A stretch of DNA of 64,000 nt from Chaenocephalus aceratus (taxonomy: Eukaryota > Chordata > Actinopteri > Perciformes > Channichthyidae): contig JAMFTG010000166.1 of the NCBI GenBank assembly GCA_023974075.1, positions 157,501 through 221,500 on the forward strand, in the 5' to 3' direction. How positions within the stretch are numbered: the stretch's first letter is position 1; each line of letters begins with the position of its first letter. The notes under the pieces were generated by a model. It was given only the letters and a program-made list of their open reading frames with translations, searched no databases and had not been told where the DNA came from. A program made the position numbers and the translations under genes. Shown in pieces: positions 1 through 28,800 of the stretch.

Positions 1-332
1 CCGCTCCGGTTTTGATAAAGCACAACACTTTATTTTCTAGTGAAACACATACACATGTAAATGCATTCATCAGCTAGTCCAATGGATTAAGTTGTTTCCT
101 AACAAAGGACTCTTAGGTCAAAAGGGAGCATCATAATTCAGTTTCTGTAAGAAAAGAAAGGATATGTAAAGATGAAGTTGGGGTTCCTGATTTCATATCT
201 AACCTCCTGCAGTTGCTAAAAATAAATATACAAATTACGTGAAAGAATGTTGCTGATCATCATAAAAAAAGATAAACAAACACCAGCCTCTTTAAAAACC
301 TCCAAAGTTACGACATCACTTTCAGCGAACAC

Positions 333-337
333 ACACG

Positions 338-378
<41 letters not shown>
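333..378. repeat. (CA)n microsatellite
   Basis: It is a simple CA tract of about 46 bases. Around it (1-560) I see no gene; it is presumably an upstream trim67 intron. Confidence 0.9.
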
Positions 379-380
<2 letters not shown>

Positions 381-559
381 TGAACGCAGCACGGGGTCCT
401 TACACAGCACGGGGTCCTTACGCTACATTAAAACCAATTTAGTTTTCCAACTGAAATGGTAAGAGTTGAAAGGAAGAGAGGATTATGAAACGCAGTTCCT
501 TTGAGCTTAAGAGCAGAAATCAGCTTCTGATGTTGAAGCCAGCTAAAGCACTGAGGACT

Positions 560-1010
560 GAGATTTAACTTGCTTGCTTGCTTATGGTGGTGATGATGAT
601 GACGTCCACTTCTATCGGTGAGTTCTTTGGTGGCTGAATATCCCTATCCTGGACCCTCACATCTTCAACACGCTGTAAGGTCCAGGTACTTCACCATGGT
701 CAGAGGGTGGATAGGGGGTGCGCACTTCCCAGTAGCACTATCTTCACCACGATGAGATAAACCCGGTGGCGTGGGTAACCCATGACGACCAGTCCCCCAT
801 CCTGGCTGCAGGAGGCTGCCGGGTCCTTGGTTTTTTAAGGCCCCGCCAGCGCATTGCTTTTCTGTCAGGGTGTGCTCCCTTAGCCTTTGCCTAAATAGGC
901 TTACCCACAAGGCAGCGGGGCAATTTACCCATAGTTGGGGCAGCGGTTGACGGGTGCCAGGGCATGTCCACACGACGGTGGGCCTATACGCCGCGTCTCT
1001 GGGGCCCCCT
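560..1010. other. GC-rich unassigned block, probably a repeat fragment
   Basis: This 450-bp block is GC-rich compared with its neighbours, has no exon-like structure and ends in (CA)n. It resembles dispersed repeat sequence, but I cannot name the family. Confidence 0.25.
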
Positions 1011-1011
1011 G

Positions 1012-1012
<1 letters not shown>

Positions 1013-1083
<71 letters not shown>

Positions 1084-1104
1084 ATGAGATATAACACACA
1101 CACA

Positions 1105-1143
<39 letters not shown>
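1013..1143. repeat. Two adjacent (CA)n tracts
   Basis: CA tracts at 1013-1079 and about 1097-1142 are separated by a short GAGATGAGATATAA interruption. Confidence 0.9.
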
Positions 1144-1146
<3 letters not shown>

Positions 1147-1648
1147 CACACAGGATGCATCTGATTTGCTTTGCTGATTTCCCGCCGCTCATCGGTCGTT
1201 AATTGATCCGACATGTTGACTTATTGGCAGGCTCAGATACTCGACGGCTGGTCCGTGGTTATTGGTCTGTGTGTTCGGTCAACAAGAGAAAGGTGACACG
1301 AGCACCTGCTTAGAAGGAAGATGTGAGAGCAAAGGTTTGATGTGCTGCTTGGTTCCTGTGACTTTAAAACTGGTCTAATCAGCGTTAACATTCTTGAAAA
1401 CATGCTTCAATTCAAGGGATGTGTCTCAATGAGATTCCCTTTATATATATATATATTTATATATAAAGGATAGCTCATATATTTTTTTAAGATTATGAAA
1501 CAGTTCCTAATTCAACGTGTCTATTTACACCTTCATCAAAAGTTCCAGATCTGTTTGTGGTATCACGACGGGTTATCACTTCAATACTTTTCTATATCAT
1601 TATTTTTACAACAACCATTATGTTTACACATGCAGCTGTGGTTAGCTG

Positions 1649-2255
1649 TTGGTCCTTACACACCAAACTGACACCAAAGAACACGTCCCGACGGAACGTC
1701 TCTTCACGTCTCCTGCGTCTTGGCCATGTGTCGCACTGGAACACACCGCAAAGACGTCAGCCGACGGCCAAGAAGCACGTACGAACTGCGCATGCGTGAG
1801 TGGCAATAACTCTCCTTACCAGCAGGCGGCGGTAGTGTGTATTCGTCATTCAAAAGAGGCAACAACCGGCAGACAGACTGCGTGATAACCGAGAGAAGAA
1901 GAACAGATATAAACAAACAGCAAATAGCGTGTGCGTTCCATCTTCCCTCTACAGCGAGAAGCTCACGGGGCTTTCCGGAACCTGCGTCGAGAGCTGGAGT
2001 TAAATGAAACCTCAGATTTGCCTTCTTAATCGTTTGTTTGGGTCCCTCTCTTCCGTTTCGCTTATCATGCACTGATTCGCTAGCTGAACAGCCAATCGGA
2101 GTGATTTATTTGGCCGACGGAAAGGCCAAAAGGTGTCGACACGGCCGAAAAGACACGACGGTGCGGGACACACCAATCTGAGGAGGGCGACACGACGGCC
2201 GACATCTATCGACGCCGAAAATGGGCTCGGTGTGTAAGGACCTTCAACCTAAAGG
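1649..2255. mobile_element. Inverted-repeat MITE related to the element at 16187
   Basis: Its ends are GGTCCTTACACACC and GGTGTGTAAGGACC. The interior (about 1810-1880) matches, in reverse orientation, the interior of the Harbinger-type MITE at 16187-16809, including the stretch around CAGCAGGCGGCGGTAGTG. No transposase is visible. Confidence 0.7.
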
Positions 2256-2502
2256 GCCACACCAAGGGTTACAAACTAATAGAAATATAGAAATACCTGA
2301 AGAATAAATACATTTTTTAAACTTAGCGTAACTCATTATCAATATGCATGGCTGTTGTGATTTCCATTGGATGATACGAGATGAAATGAAAGTGTCTCTG
2401 CTTCTGGTTGTGAATCATTTCTCTTATTAAAGAGAGACGGAGAGAGAAAAATAGAGTACGGTGAAGATGAGAGATGAAGAAAAGATCAAAGACGCTCCTG
2501 AG

Positions 2503-2518
2503 ACACACACACACACAC

Positions 2519-2551
<33 letters not shown>
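2503..2551. repeat. (CA)n microsatellite
   Basis: A CA tract with one GC interruption. Confidence 0.9.
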
Positions 2552-3170
2552 TCCCTTTGCTCCCATTTCCTCTGAATATTGTATAACGTATTGATCACGC
2601 GGTTCATTACGGTTGCAGACGTCTAAATTGTCGAAGGTGGATATCAATGTTAGTCGACTCAGGAACAGTTCTGTCGTTGGAACCGAGCCACAGTCAGAAA
2701 ATGGAGCTAAATTAAGCAATTCATAACGCTTGAGGATACATGTCCAAATACTGGGTTCATGTTTCCAGAAGATCGCATCCCAGTTGTTGCCGTTGAGTGT
2801 TTAATGTAATGTATCCACTTATCTTTCCCCCGAGGCACTTAAAGCTCTTACCAGCAGAAGAGGGCTCTAATTCTTTGCCTTAAATATTTGAACTGCACGA
2901 ACGCCGGCCTCATTCCTCTTGTCAGACACGATGTAATGAAACCAGGAGTGTGCTCTGCATGCAGGCAGCGAATCACAGCCCTGAGAGCATATTCTGTCGA
3001 CTTTGCAGATGTTTCACTGTACGGGTGTTTTGACTTGTTCTACATGTCTGCACATCCAAACATGTATTTGTAGATGTTTTTACATTTATCACATTACACA
3101 AACACAACCAAACATTCCCCATATGACAGATTTCACAATAATGCAACAAAATACAAAAAAAATTCTCTTC

Positions 3171-3708
3171 TACATCAACATGTGTCCCCTCTTCTTCCTG
3201 TCTCTTCTACATCAACATGTGTCCCCTCTTCTTCATGTCTCATCTACATCAACATGTGTCCCCTCTTCTTCATGTCTCTTCTACATCAGCATGTGTCCCC
3301 TCTTCTCCATGTCTCTTCCACATCAACATGTGTCCCCTCTTCTTCACGTCTCTTCTACATCAACATGTGTCCCCTCTTCTTCACGTCTCCTCTACATCAA
3401 CATGTGTCCCCTCTTCTTCATGTCTCATCTACATCAACATGTGTCCCCTCTTCTCCACGTCTCTTCTACATCAACATGTGTCCCCTCTTCTTCATGTCTC
3501 TTCTACATCAACATGTGTCCCCTCTTCTCCATGTCTCCTCTACATCAACATGTGTCCCCTCTTCTTCATGTCTCTTCTACATCAACATGTGTCCCCTCTT
3601 CTCCATGTCTCTTCTACATCAACATGTGTCCCCTCTTCTCCATGTCTCTTCTCCATCAACATGTGTCCCCTCTTCTCCATGTCTCTTCTACATCAACATG
3701 TGTCCCCT
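3171..3708 (+). repeat. 37-bp minisatellite array A (about 14 copies)
   Basis: The unit starts CTCTTCTACATCAACATG and continues with TGTCCCCTCTTCTTCATGT. Because 37 is not a multiple of 3 and the unit lacks stops, all three forward frames stay open. Its right flank (to about 4156) is shared with arrays B and C. Confidence 0.95.
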
Positions 3709-4156
3709 CTGTGGAAAGAGACTCTGAAAGTTTCAGGAACAAAGATTTTCTCTCTTTTTGATCCATTTCTATAAAAACCTGTCTGAAAAAGAGCTGATCA
3801 GATTTTGGCCACTTTATGATGTCATAACGATGTGTTGGCTTGGTAACCATTAGCCAATCACCAACCAAGGTAACCCCCCCCCCCCCCCCCCCCCCCTTAT
3901 CACCTGAATCTCCTCTAGAGCACCATTGAGTTCTTTGTAACCAAATCTCTCTCAGAGGGGCGTGGGGAGGGGCTCCTTATTTTCATCTAAAGTAACAGAC
4001 AGAGAATCAGCACTTTGGAAACAGGGCTGAAACAGAGGGGATTATGGGTAATGCTGCAATGATCTGTTTGGTGTTTCAGCCAATCAGAGACAGGCTCTGT
4101 ATATATCTGAGAGCTATATATATTGATGAGAAACTGTATAATAGGGACCTTTACAA
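3709..4156 (+). mobile_element. Flank of minisatellite element, copy A
   Basis: From GTGGAAAGAGACTCTGAAAG to TAATAGGGACCTTTA this stretch matches 41311-41715 and, inverted, 32345-32591. It includes a poly-C tract at 3875-3897. The terminal GGGACCTTTA resembles the inverted end of the TTAA element at 24750. Confidence 0.75.
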
Positions 4157-4254
4157 TACAAAGTTTAGGACTTAAAGGTATTGGAGACGAGGTTATTTGG
4201 GAAATATATCTTTTCACCGAAGTCCAAAATCTTTTAACCATGTCTACACATCTT

Positions 4255-19703
<15,449 letters not shown>

Positions 19704-22700
19704 GAGACCCTCCCTCGCAGCCACGTCACAGGCAGTTTGCTCCCACATTTTGAGTCACATCAGATGAGACTATCCCACCCCTCTCAAGGTGCCCTTTCTC
19801 TTGGATACACGTCAACATGAAACCTGCTCCAAAATGTGGGATGAAAGAACAACATCATGGTTTCTATTGGCTCTATGACGACAGAGAGAACTGGAGTTAC
19901 CGTGGATTGCCATACTTCGCAGATTTAACTCCTCAAACTCCGGGATGCGACCATCTTTTATTTTATTTGTCCAGCTTTTCAACAAAAAGGAAATCACAGT
20001 ATTTTCCCCCGGACCTGAGACGAAACCAATCCGCCCTCGCAGTGAAACAATGTTGTGCTTCTATTTATCTTTCACGCGTACCATCAGGAGAAACCGTCAC
20101 CATCCGTTTCTAAAGCTGCTGGAGAACAAAGTGCTTTTAGGAAGAGCAGGAGAAAAGGAATCCTCGGTGCTTACTGTTGCTCCGCCTCTCTCTCAGGCGT
20201 CTTTCCAGCTCTCAAGGTAAAACTACATGAAGAGAGTGTTTTGTAGCGGCGGCACCGCAGGATGTTTTTCTCTCATGGAATATTTAAAAGCTTCTCTTTC
20301 AGCGCTCTCTTTCGTGGCTCCGTCAGCGCGGCCTGTTCGGTGTTCCTCCTTCTTTATCGCATTCAAAGGCTGTTTGGTGCCGTTTGTCAAAAAGGTTTAC
20401 ACACTAAACGCCGGGAAGGATTGGGCTCGACTCCATTTCATTTCTCAGAGACAGATCGGCAGGGCATGGGAAACCCTGCAGGGGAAAAGGTCTTATTTAG
20501 TTACTTTGTTTTTGTGCTTTCTTTTGTCAGTCAGTACGTGAGGATTTGTAGTGCAATTTGAAGTTGGCTTGTCATCTTTTTTTTTAAAGGGGCCATTTTA
20601 TACTTTTCTTTTTTAACGGTATATAGGTTTTAGTGCATGTAAATGGTCTGCAAAGGCTAAAATCCCAAAGTTACCCCCAGAGGGAGTTTCTCTCGCCCCA
20701 TCTATATAGATTTTGGACTGATGAATTCATCGATCCGAAGACTCCATGTTTTAATGGCTGGATTTAAATTGAACATAAACGTTGGGATCCTCACTTTTAA
20801 ATTAAAAATTAAGTTATTTTCAAATAACATTGTCTGAACAGCAGAATGACTAAACGGCATGTCATTGCGATAAAAGGTTAAAATATCCGTGTCGGGTTTT
20901 TTTTTTTCATTTGGTTGCCATAACGACACAGTTGCGTGTACCTCTTCTAGTTGAATGAACCAAAGTGAGGTGAAAAGTCATTTCCTTCCTTGAAGCTTTC
21001 CCTGCAGCCTCTCCCAGCTCTGGGTTCTCCTCGTCTTCGAGGAAATGTTTCCACCTCGAGGGATGGATTCCAACAACAAACTGGGCCTCTCTCTCTTTTT
21101 TGTTTTGTTTCATAAGACCAACAGCTACTATAATATATCAAAAGGTGGATGAGGAGAGTGCGGTTGTCTCATGTCCCTCTGTGCTCATCTCTCAGTCTCT
21201 CTGTAGAATCGCTTTCAGGCATCTGAGATGTGTCGTGCTCAAAAAGTCACATCAGGTGAAGCTGCTGCTGCACTTCTCACCCGAGGAGTAGCTTCAACAT
21301 TCAACCACACCACTGTGACTACGGTTAAAATGTGTTTGTTTTACATTACCCATGTATATATAATTCATTGCAGTGGAGGATGGAAATGTTTAAATTAATC
21401 TTTTTAACCTATCTGAAATATGTATAACCCCTATAATGTTGTGAGTGAGAGAGAAGACACCTGCCATACAGAAAGTGGGTTTTTGAGAGAATGGAAATCA
21501 ACAAAGAAGTGTAAATACTGATGATGATGATGATGTGTGATATAAAGCATGGATTAAGCGTTGAACAAGTTTACAAAATATCTGAGGCTGTATTGTAAAT
21601 AGTGGTCTGTATTTCTGTCTTTGCTATGTGAAAGCCAATTGTTACGACAGCTCGCCCCCTGCTGGTGGGCCGTGGCAACGACAGGATTAATGAACTAATC
21701 CTGTTTGATCTCAGCGGACTGTGTATTATACCTTTAATCTGTGGCTTTTTAAAGAACAGTGGCACACATTTTATCTGTAGAGTTGTCAGATTATTTTACT
21801 CTCACTCGTTTGATCAGCTTTCATGATATTCAAAAGTCTAATCAGGGACACAAAATAGCGGTCATTTACATTTTACAAGATTTTATATCAAATATCTGTG
21901 ATTGCAGGGAGCAAATACTTACTTACCCAACCTGTATATTTTTAACTCGCAGTTTAACACCAACTTCAAATATGGCAGGTAACTATAATAATAATAATAT
22001 ATTTCTCATTGGAATTCATGAGGTCTTCTTTCAATACAACAGCAGGGACATTATAAAATGTGTGAACCTGTACCTTATTTTTTTTAAAGAATCAATTTAA
22101 TTGTAGAACAATAGAGTAGAATAAGGGTAATATCTTTAATTTTTGTATTCAAAAAGTTCTACTACTGAAGAATATTTAGAGAGCTTTTTGTTGGGAGATG
22201 GAGATGGTATTATGTATTTATTTATCATGTATCAAACTGGTTACCTTTAATGTTACAAACTGCAGGTGTGTTAGGGAAGTCTGCGGAGCCCTTCTACTTT
22301 AACTGGATTATTTGATTTGATGCTGCATTCATATTATGTGGGAAATATAAATTTACAGTGGCTAAAATCCATACTCTTATAATGACAACAATGGACCATA
22401 TGTGAAACGGGTCACTTAAAGTGATGAACCCACAGAGAATACCCACCCTGTCAACCGAGCGTTTTGGTGTCTTTCTGCTCATTTTTTGGTTTTCTTGATC
22501 TTGACCTAAAAAGTAGATAAAACAACGCAGCCTACGTGTCCAGCACTAAACATAAGGACATCCTTAGCGTCTGAACCAGATTTCTCCCTCATGAGCGAAA
22601 ACCAAAGAAATTAGCTCAAAGAGAGACAATATTTAGGCTAAATGTGTCTATTGGCTAAACACACAACACATAAGAAGTGTCCACATTGCTCTGTATCCGC

Positions 22701-24335
22701 TGAATAAGCTACCATTTTCTAACAAGATCATCAGGTTAAAAGATGTTAGTGTTATCAACGCTTGTGTTTCTTCTGCTGCCCTCAAGTGGCCAAGAGAAGC
22801 ATTTTTTTCTTAGCTCTAATTAAGCATTTCATTACTAACAATAAATCCAGGCATTATAGTCCAAAAGAAAACCATTTTATTTGATTATGAATTGGAATTC
22901 TGTATCGTCTACCAACTGAAACTGGCGCCTACAGTTCCCATATTTCCCACGTGACTGAATGCAGCATTAGTGTCAAAGTCAGGATTTGGAGCAGTTTCTC
23001 CCGATCCAGAACTCAAACATCAAACTCTCCGCCAAAGGGGATTTTTTTCCTGACGTGCACCAGACCGCTAGTTTACCACATGCCGCTGACTTTGGCCTGA
23101 TGTGAGGCTGCCCTGACCGCCACCCCATCAGAAGAGAAATCTGCCCCGAGCTAAACTTTGCTGCAACCAGGAATTTAGACTTTAGGCCCACGAGCAAAGG
23201 GAGACATCTCTCTGATAACCAAAGGTGAATCTTTCATTCATCTGAAAGAGGATTTGGGGAACATGCCTGCAGGCTGTGATGATGTCAGAAAGGATGCAGA
23301 GGAAGGAAGGGAATAATAGCTAATACTAAGTGTGTAGGTGGAGATTCAGGAAGTCAGACTTTCTATCAGGTAAAATATTTTTTTTCCTTCTGAATTCAAT
23401 TAAATGAATATATCAAAACAATACCCAATGTGACAGATACAAACAGAACGCTTATTTAAAGTCACTCCAGTCTAGATATGGTATAGTGAGAGTGCTTGTA
23501 CGGCATGTCCCTTTACCCCACACTTACCCACCCATGAATGTGAGATTTAATTTAATTCAAGATATAATGCTGGGGCAAGCATGTCACTGCTTTGAGCTCT
23601 TTAAAGAATGCCAGATGTATTTACTCTATAAAGTATGTAAATATATTTATTTTATTTTGTATAGTGCCCTCTTCAATTTGTTCAATATTAAAGTTGAACG
23701 GCTTCTGATGATATATATATTTACTGTCTATGGTTGGCTACAGAATCTCAACGTGAAACAGATTTGCTTACAGCTTGAAACAATGTGCTGCAGATGAGCT
23801 TCATATTTCTTTACACACTTTTTTTTTTAATGTATAAATTATACAAAAGCTGCTTCGAGAAAACGGTGTGAGAATTTGTGACCTCACCCAGCCGCACACT
23901 GCCAGATCACACCTCTTGTTTCGCCATCTTTATCGCTCGGAAACCATCGACTTTTTTAGTGTTTTCCCTTTAAAGTGACGAGATCTGGTTTTCTGTAATG
24001 ATCTGAAATGTTTACACCATGAACGGAGTGTCTTCAGGTGTCAAGAACTCGTGTGAATAAGGGTTTACAATGAGAGACTTTGTGTGTTTCTTCATGAACA
24101 TGTCTGCTTGTGTGTGAATCACATGTTTTTTTTTTAACTATCACCCCCCGTCTGTCCCGTAATGATCCCCTCCTCTCCCTGCCAATGTAAATGTTTTGTA
24201 CGACTTCATGGTTTGTATATGAGAAATGCATTGTAACATCATTTAAAAACCTTTGCAGTGTAAAACACGAGAAACTGAAATGTCTTTTTTTGTTGTTATT
24301 TATAAAAACAAAATAAATTAACTGTGATGGAAAAT
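19704..24335 (+). other. trim67: Probable trim67 3' untranslated region
   Basis: There are 4.6 kb after the trim67 stop without convincing coding sequence. It is AT-rich with few repeats compared with the introns; one partial inverted-repeat transposon end starts near 20586. The last clear AATAAA on this strand is at 24312-24317. Long 3'UTRs are usual for neuronal TRIM genes. Earlier polyadenylation is possible and the true end was not measured. Confidence 0.5.
24312..24317 (+). promoter_or_regulatory. Candidate polyadenylation signal for trim67
   Basis: AATAAA lies in an AT-rich stretch about 25 bases before the end of a minus-strand open exon-like block, so the two transcripts would converge tail to tail. 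Confidence 0.4.
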
Positions 24336-24339
24336 TATT

Positions 24340-24569
24340 TCACAAGTCTCCAGTTGTGTTCACTGGCGTCCTCCCACTGAGCGCATTCAGGGTCCATTTT
24401 GGAGGCTGGTAAAGCGGAGCCATGTCCGCCCACTTTCTGATGTTCTCCTCTGGAAACAGCCTCGGGTTGGATTTATCGCGGATCCAAACAGTCCTGGAGT
24501 CAGCCGAGTCACTGACGGCCGTTCGTCCTCTGCTCCATTCTGTTTCCTCTATCCTGGAGGATTTAGTCG
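24340..24569 (-). CDS. Unassigned terminal-exon-like ORF
   Basis: On the minus strand one frame is open from about 24569 to a TGA at 24340-24342. It reads in part SDSADSRTVWIRDKSNPRLF and then KWADMAPLYQPPKWTLNAL. The composition (W, P and charged residues, no simple repeat) looks like a real protein C-terminus. Possible acceptors are TTTGTAG (24575) or the AG four bases further in; with the first one the frame opens with TGA, so the second is more likely. I do not recognise the family. It could be the last exon of a gene with upstream exons that I could not find, or a pseudogene remnant. The C1orf131 homolog ends 1.3 kb upstream on the same strand. Confidence 0.4.
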
Positions 24570-24749
24570 CTCACCTACAAACATAAACATTGACACATGT
24601 GCTCAGTATGCTTACTTTATCAATGGATGGTCTACAGCTGCCTCCACTGGATAGCTTGTCAGTGTTATTGTATAGGCTTAGTTTGAGTACTACAAAGTTG
24701 CACGATAACAGAAATGAACAGATCGAGGTATCGGTAGACAGCTTTTGAG

Positions 24750-25580
24750 TTAAAGGGGACCTATCATGCAAAATGCACTTTTTGATGTCTTTTATATATA
24801 ACTATAGCGTCAGAAAATAAAACCCTCTCTCTTTTCCTCCGTACCCACATCTCTAAAAACGGGGGCTACAACGGAGCTGATCCAGATTGGCGTCCGATAT
24901 GACGTAACATCTGAAATGTGGACCCACGGCCCAATCAGAAACGTTGCTATCAGAAACAATGCCCGACTGTTTTGGACGTAATATGGTCGGTGTTTACATT
25001 AGCATCGCTAACACTCAGAGCTAACCTGTACTGGAGAGCATGTGTGTGAAGAAGCAGGAAGTAAAAAAGAACTCACCTTGTGGTATAACCGGCAAGAGAG
25101 AAAGCCTTTGAGCTCCAGACTGTTTTAGATCCTTGATAATCCATGATATGGCGTTTCATCACGGCAGCATTTAGTTTAGACGGTAGCTGCCGGGTCTCGC
25201 ATAAGCTCCGCCCCCTCCTTTTTTTTAAATCAATCTTTTTAAAGCTTTATACCCCAAATCAAAAAAATTCCTTATTCCTAAGTATGTATGCTGCGTGTAT
25301 TTTGTTGTCTTATGTTGTGATGTTTTGTTTTTGTTTTGATGGCACCCTTGAAAGGGAGAAGCATTTATTATTATCTCATTGTACATGTATAATGACATTA
25401 AACGATTCTATTCTATTCTATCAGCACTTTTGAAACAGGAAGTGAAATAGAGGCATGGCTAGAATGGGTGATCCGTTTGGTAGTTTGAGCAAAACACTTC
25501 ATAAACATGTTTTTTTATATATTTGTATATATCTGAGACCTGTGCTATTGCCTACAAATAGCATGATAGGTTACCTTTAA
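24750..25580. mobile_element. TTAA-flanked inverted-repeat element (piggyBac-like MITE), with nested LINE tail
   Basis: It starts TTAA then AGGGGACCTATCATGC and ends GCATGATAGGTTACCT then TTAA, so the ends are imperfect inverted repeats with TTAA targets, the hallmark of piggyBac-type elements. No transposase is visible. About 200 bp ending in repeated TCTAT motifs near 25420 look like a nested LINE 3' end. The family matters because its subterminal sequence resembles the 37-bp minisatellite unit found elsewhere in the window. Confidence 0.75.
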
Positions 25581-25895
25581 ATTAGGCTAGTCTTGCTGTT
25601 GACTTCAGTTCCCTGTCAGAAAGGACTATCGGAGAGTAAAGCATTTAAAATATAGTGTCTAAACTGATTTGTTGAGGTGGAAAAATACGGTTGTGGTGCC
25701 TTTGTCCACAGCGGTTCACTTTCTGTGTCTTTAAACTGGGGGCATGCTGACCAACATCTACTGACTATAGATGATTAGATCATAAAATCAAAAATTCCAA
25801 ATATCTGAATTATCTTTGAAGTCCCAAGATAAGAACGGCAGCTGTCCTTTTTCATTTCTCTCCATCATTAGCGCAAAGTAGAAGAACCCACTCAC

Positions 25896-28800
25896 CTATT
25901 TGCGCTTCTTGTTGCCTTTGACGTTCTGGATCTCCTTGGAGCTGAGGATCAACATGCCGTTCTTGAAGCGGCCCATCTGACCTGAGGGTTCAGAACGAGA
26001 ACCAGAACCAGAGCTCACCCTCTTCTTCTTGTCCCTGGAGGAGAAACGGCAGCACAGGAAACAGGTTTAACCACTGATAGTAAGATTCATTGTTTGTTAG
26101 AAGGATGCATTCTGTGCCTCGGAAGTAATAATAATAATAATAATAATAATAATATATTAATTTTATATAGCGCTTTTCTGAACCCAAAGACGCTTTACAT
26201 TTGGGAGGGAGGGTAGACAAACAAAACAAAAACAAAGACAAAACCAAAAAGAAACAAAACACAACAGAAAAGCAGTCAGGAGGAAGTTGATTGAGAGGGG
26301 GGGGGCTTATGGATAGAGAGTTGAAGAGGTGGGTTTTGAGGCGGGACTGGAACAGGGTGAGGGACTCAGACTCACGGAGGTCTTGGGGGAGGGAGTTCCA
26401 GAGCTTCGGGGCTGCCACAGAGAAGGCTCTGTCCCCGAAGTACTTAGAGATCATTATGGAAAATGTTAAATCATTTTTCTTGACACCAACGGTTTGTTGG
26501 TTCGAGCCTGGGTCTGTTTCATTATTCTTTACACCACTCTGTGATCTCGACACAGATATATTTAGAAACACCTGTCTCACCCACCTCGGATTACTGGTCT
26601 TCTTCTTTTTCTTCAGCTCCTGGAGAGAAACAAAACAGGGCACAAGAACAGTTCAGAGTAAGGTTATGTATTTTCATTACCATTGTATTGTTTATTTTAA
26701 TACGTTTTAATTGATGTAACTAAAGGCATGCAGGTCTCACCGGCTGCACCTCCTCCCTCGCTTTCTGCTTCTTGTCTTTGATCTGCTGCTGCAGCATCTT
26801 GTAGTTCGTGTATTCCTTCTTAGGAGGCTGATTAAAGAGACAATAGTTATGTTAAGAACTGGTAAAGCTTTTTAAAGGCTGGTATGCTTATTACCGTACT
26901 TTTCGGACTATAAAGCGCACCTGCATATAAGCCGCCGCAGCAGCTAAATTGTCCGTCTGTCTTGCTCTCGTTCTGTCTCTCGGTTCCACTTTCAATCCGG
27001 CCCGCGACTTAATTCAATGTGGCCCGCAAGAGCATACAAAGAATATAATAAGTTTATTATACGGTTACACGCCACTTTACAGGAGCACGTTGCCCATAAA
27101 CTACATGTCCCACAATGCATCTTGTTTTGTGACATGCACACTGAAGAGACTTGCAATTATTTGCCCTGGACTTCTGCTTTCAGACATAGTTAATTATGAA
27201 GTTATTACCCTATCCGGTAATAATCCAATGCACAGGAAGTTATGTATTATAATACATTATTTTATATATATTAAATATATATATATATATGTATATTTAT
27301 AAAGTCTTAAAGTCACAACCGGCCCTTTGAGTGCAACCATAATGCTGATGTGGGCCCGCGATGAAATTGAGTTTGACGCCCCTGCCATAGAGTTAAAGGT
27401 GGTTAATTTTACCTGTAAAATCCATAGATCTAGGAGGTTCCCTAGTGGCCGCTAGCTGTACAGAAAAAAATGGGGAAAAAAAGTCGTGGCTTATAGTCCG
27501 AAAAGTACGGTAAATATGAACACCAAAAGTATTCATTTGTTCTTCTTACTCTGGCTCCCAGCATGACGGCTCGGTCCTGCTCAAACACTCTCTGCTGCTC
27601 CTTCTTATATCCTGTGATGCCAAACCGATGGACCTCAAGACGGGCCTGACGTGGAACACACACAGATACAGAATGAAGCCAAACATATCACAGATAGAAA
27701 TTGGGCTGATCGAAAGTTAATTATATTTGGGCTGCACCGGTCGTTTGAAGCTTTATTCAGTTTTCCGTTAGCCGCTTAAATCCGGTATTTTCTTATAGGG
27801 TTTGACGTCACAAAATCTGACGACACACTTTTTGAAGCTTCATTTGAAAACCTTAATAGAAGCTTTGAATTAAAAAACAGACATCTTCTAAAAGACCTAC
27901 ATTATAATAATTACAGAAATAACAATCTCAACAAAGCGATGCGGCGACAAAGTGAAGCCACGAGAAGAATCAATCTCCAAAAACAGCAACACTGAAAGTA
28001 TAAATGTAACATAAAAACACAACATTAAACTGTCACCTTTTCCAAACTGAGTTCTTCTGGCTGGTCGCTCTCCTTCTCCCCCGTTATCTTCTGAGGAGCC
28101 TTGAGGTGAGGACAGAAGACAACAAAGACAAGAGGAGAAGTGAGGGGACAGGAAGAGCCTCAACAGAGAGGGTCAACTAGAGGTCACACGTCTATATGAT
28201 GGATGAGGTTGGATTTTAAAATGTCAAACGTTCTGCACTTGCCAACATTGTTTGTTTGCAACTTGTTGTAAAAACTGAGTGAGGTATCGTGTCACTTCTC
28301 GTTACAACAGCATCAGACCCCGGTGGCTTCATGTTGTCACACCTTGCAAAAGAAAAGTAACGTTGCTCTTCCACCACTACTTTTCTATGTTCTCAAATAA
28401 GCCTTAATGCCACGGTTCTATCCTGTAAATCAATATATTTCCACTCAATAACAAAACCTCCTTTTGTGTTAACAAGCAACACATAATGTAAAACATAACC
28501 AAACATGAAGGGTAGATAAATACAGAACATAGCCTAAATACTTACAGTAAACCAATATACCGTAACCAGGGCTACGCACAGCTTCTTCCCTTCAGCAGTC
28601 AGACTGCTGACAATGAACCCCACGCTGTCCCATCCTGCCTAGTTGTTGTCGTGTGCTGTGCTGAAGCGCAATTCTGTATTCACTGTATTTATTATTCCTA
28701 TTTATACATTTCCCATCTATTTACCTTTATTTTTGTATCATTTATTCTGGTACATACTTCTGATAATTGTGTATGTCACTGTTTTGCAATCTGGTTAGAC

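Noticed and set aside
22979..23197. 72-codon minus-strand ORF in the trim67 3' region
   Set aside because: It shows no domain, splice context or repeat family, and its length is expected by chance in this sequence.
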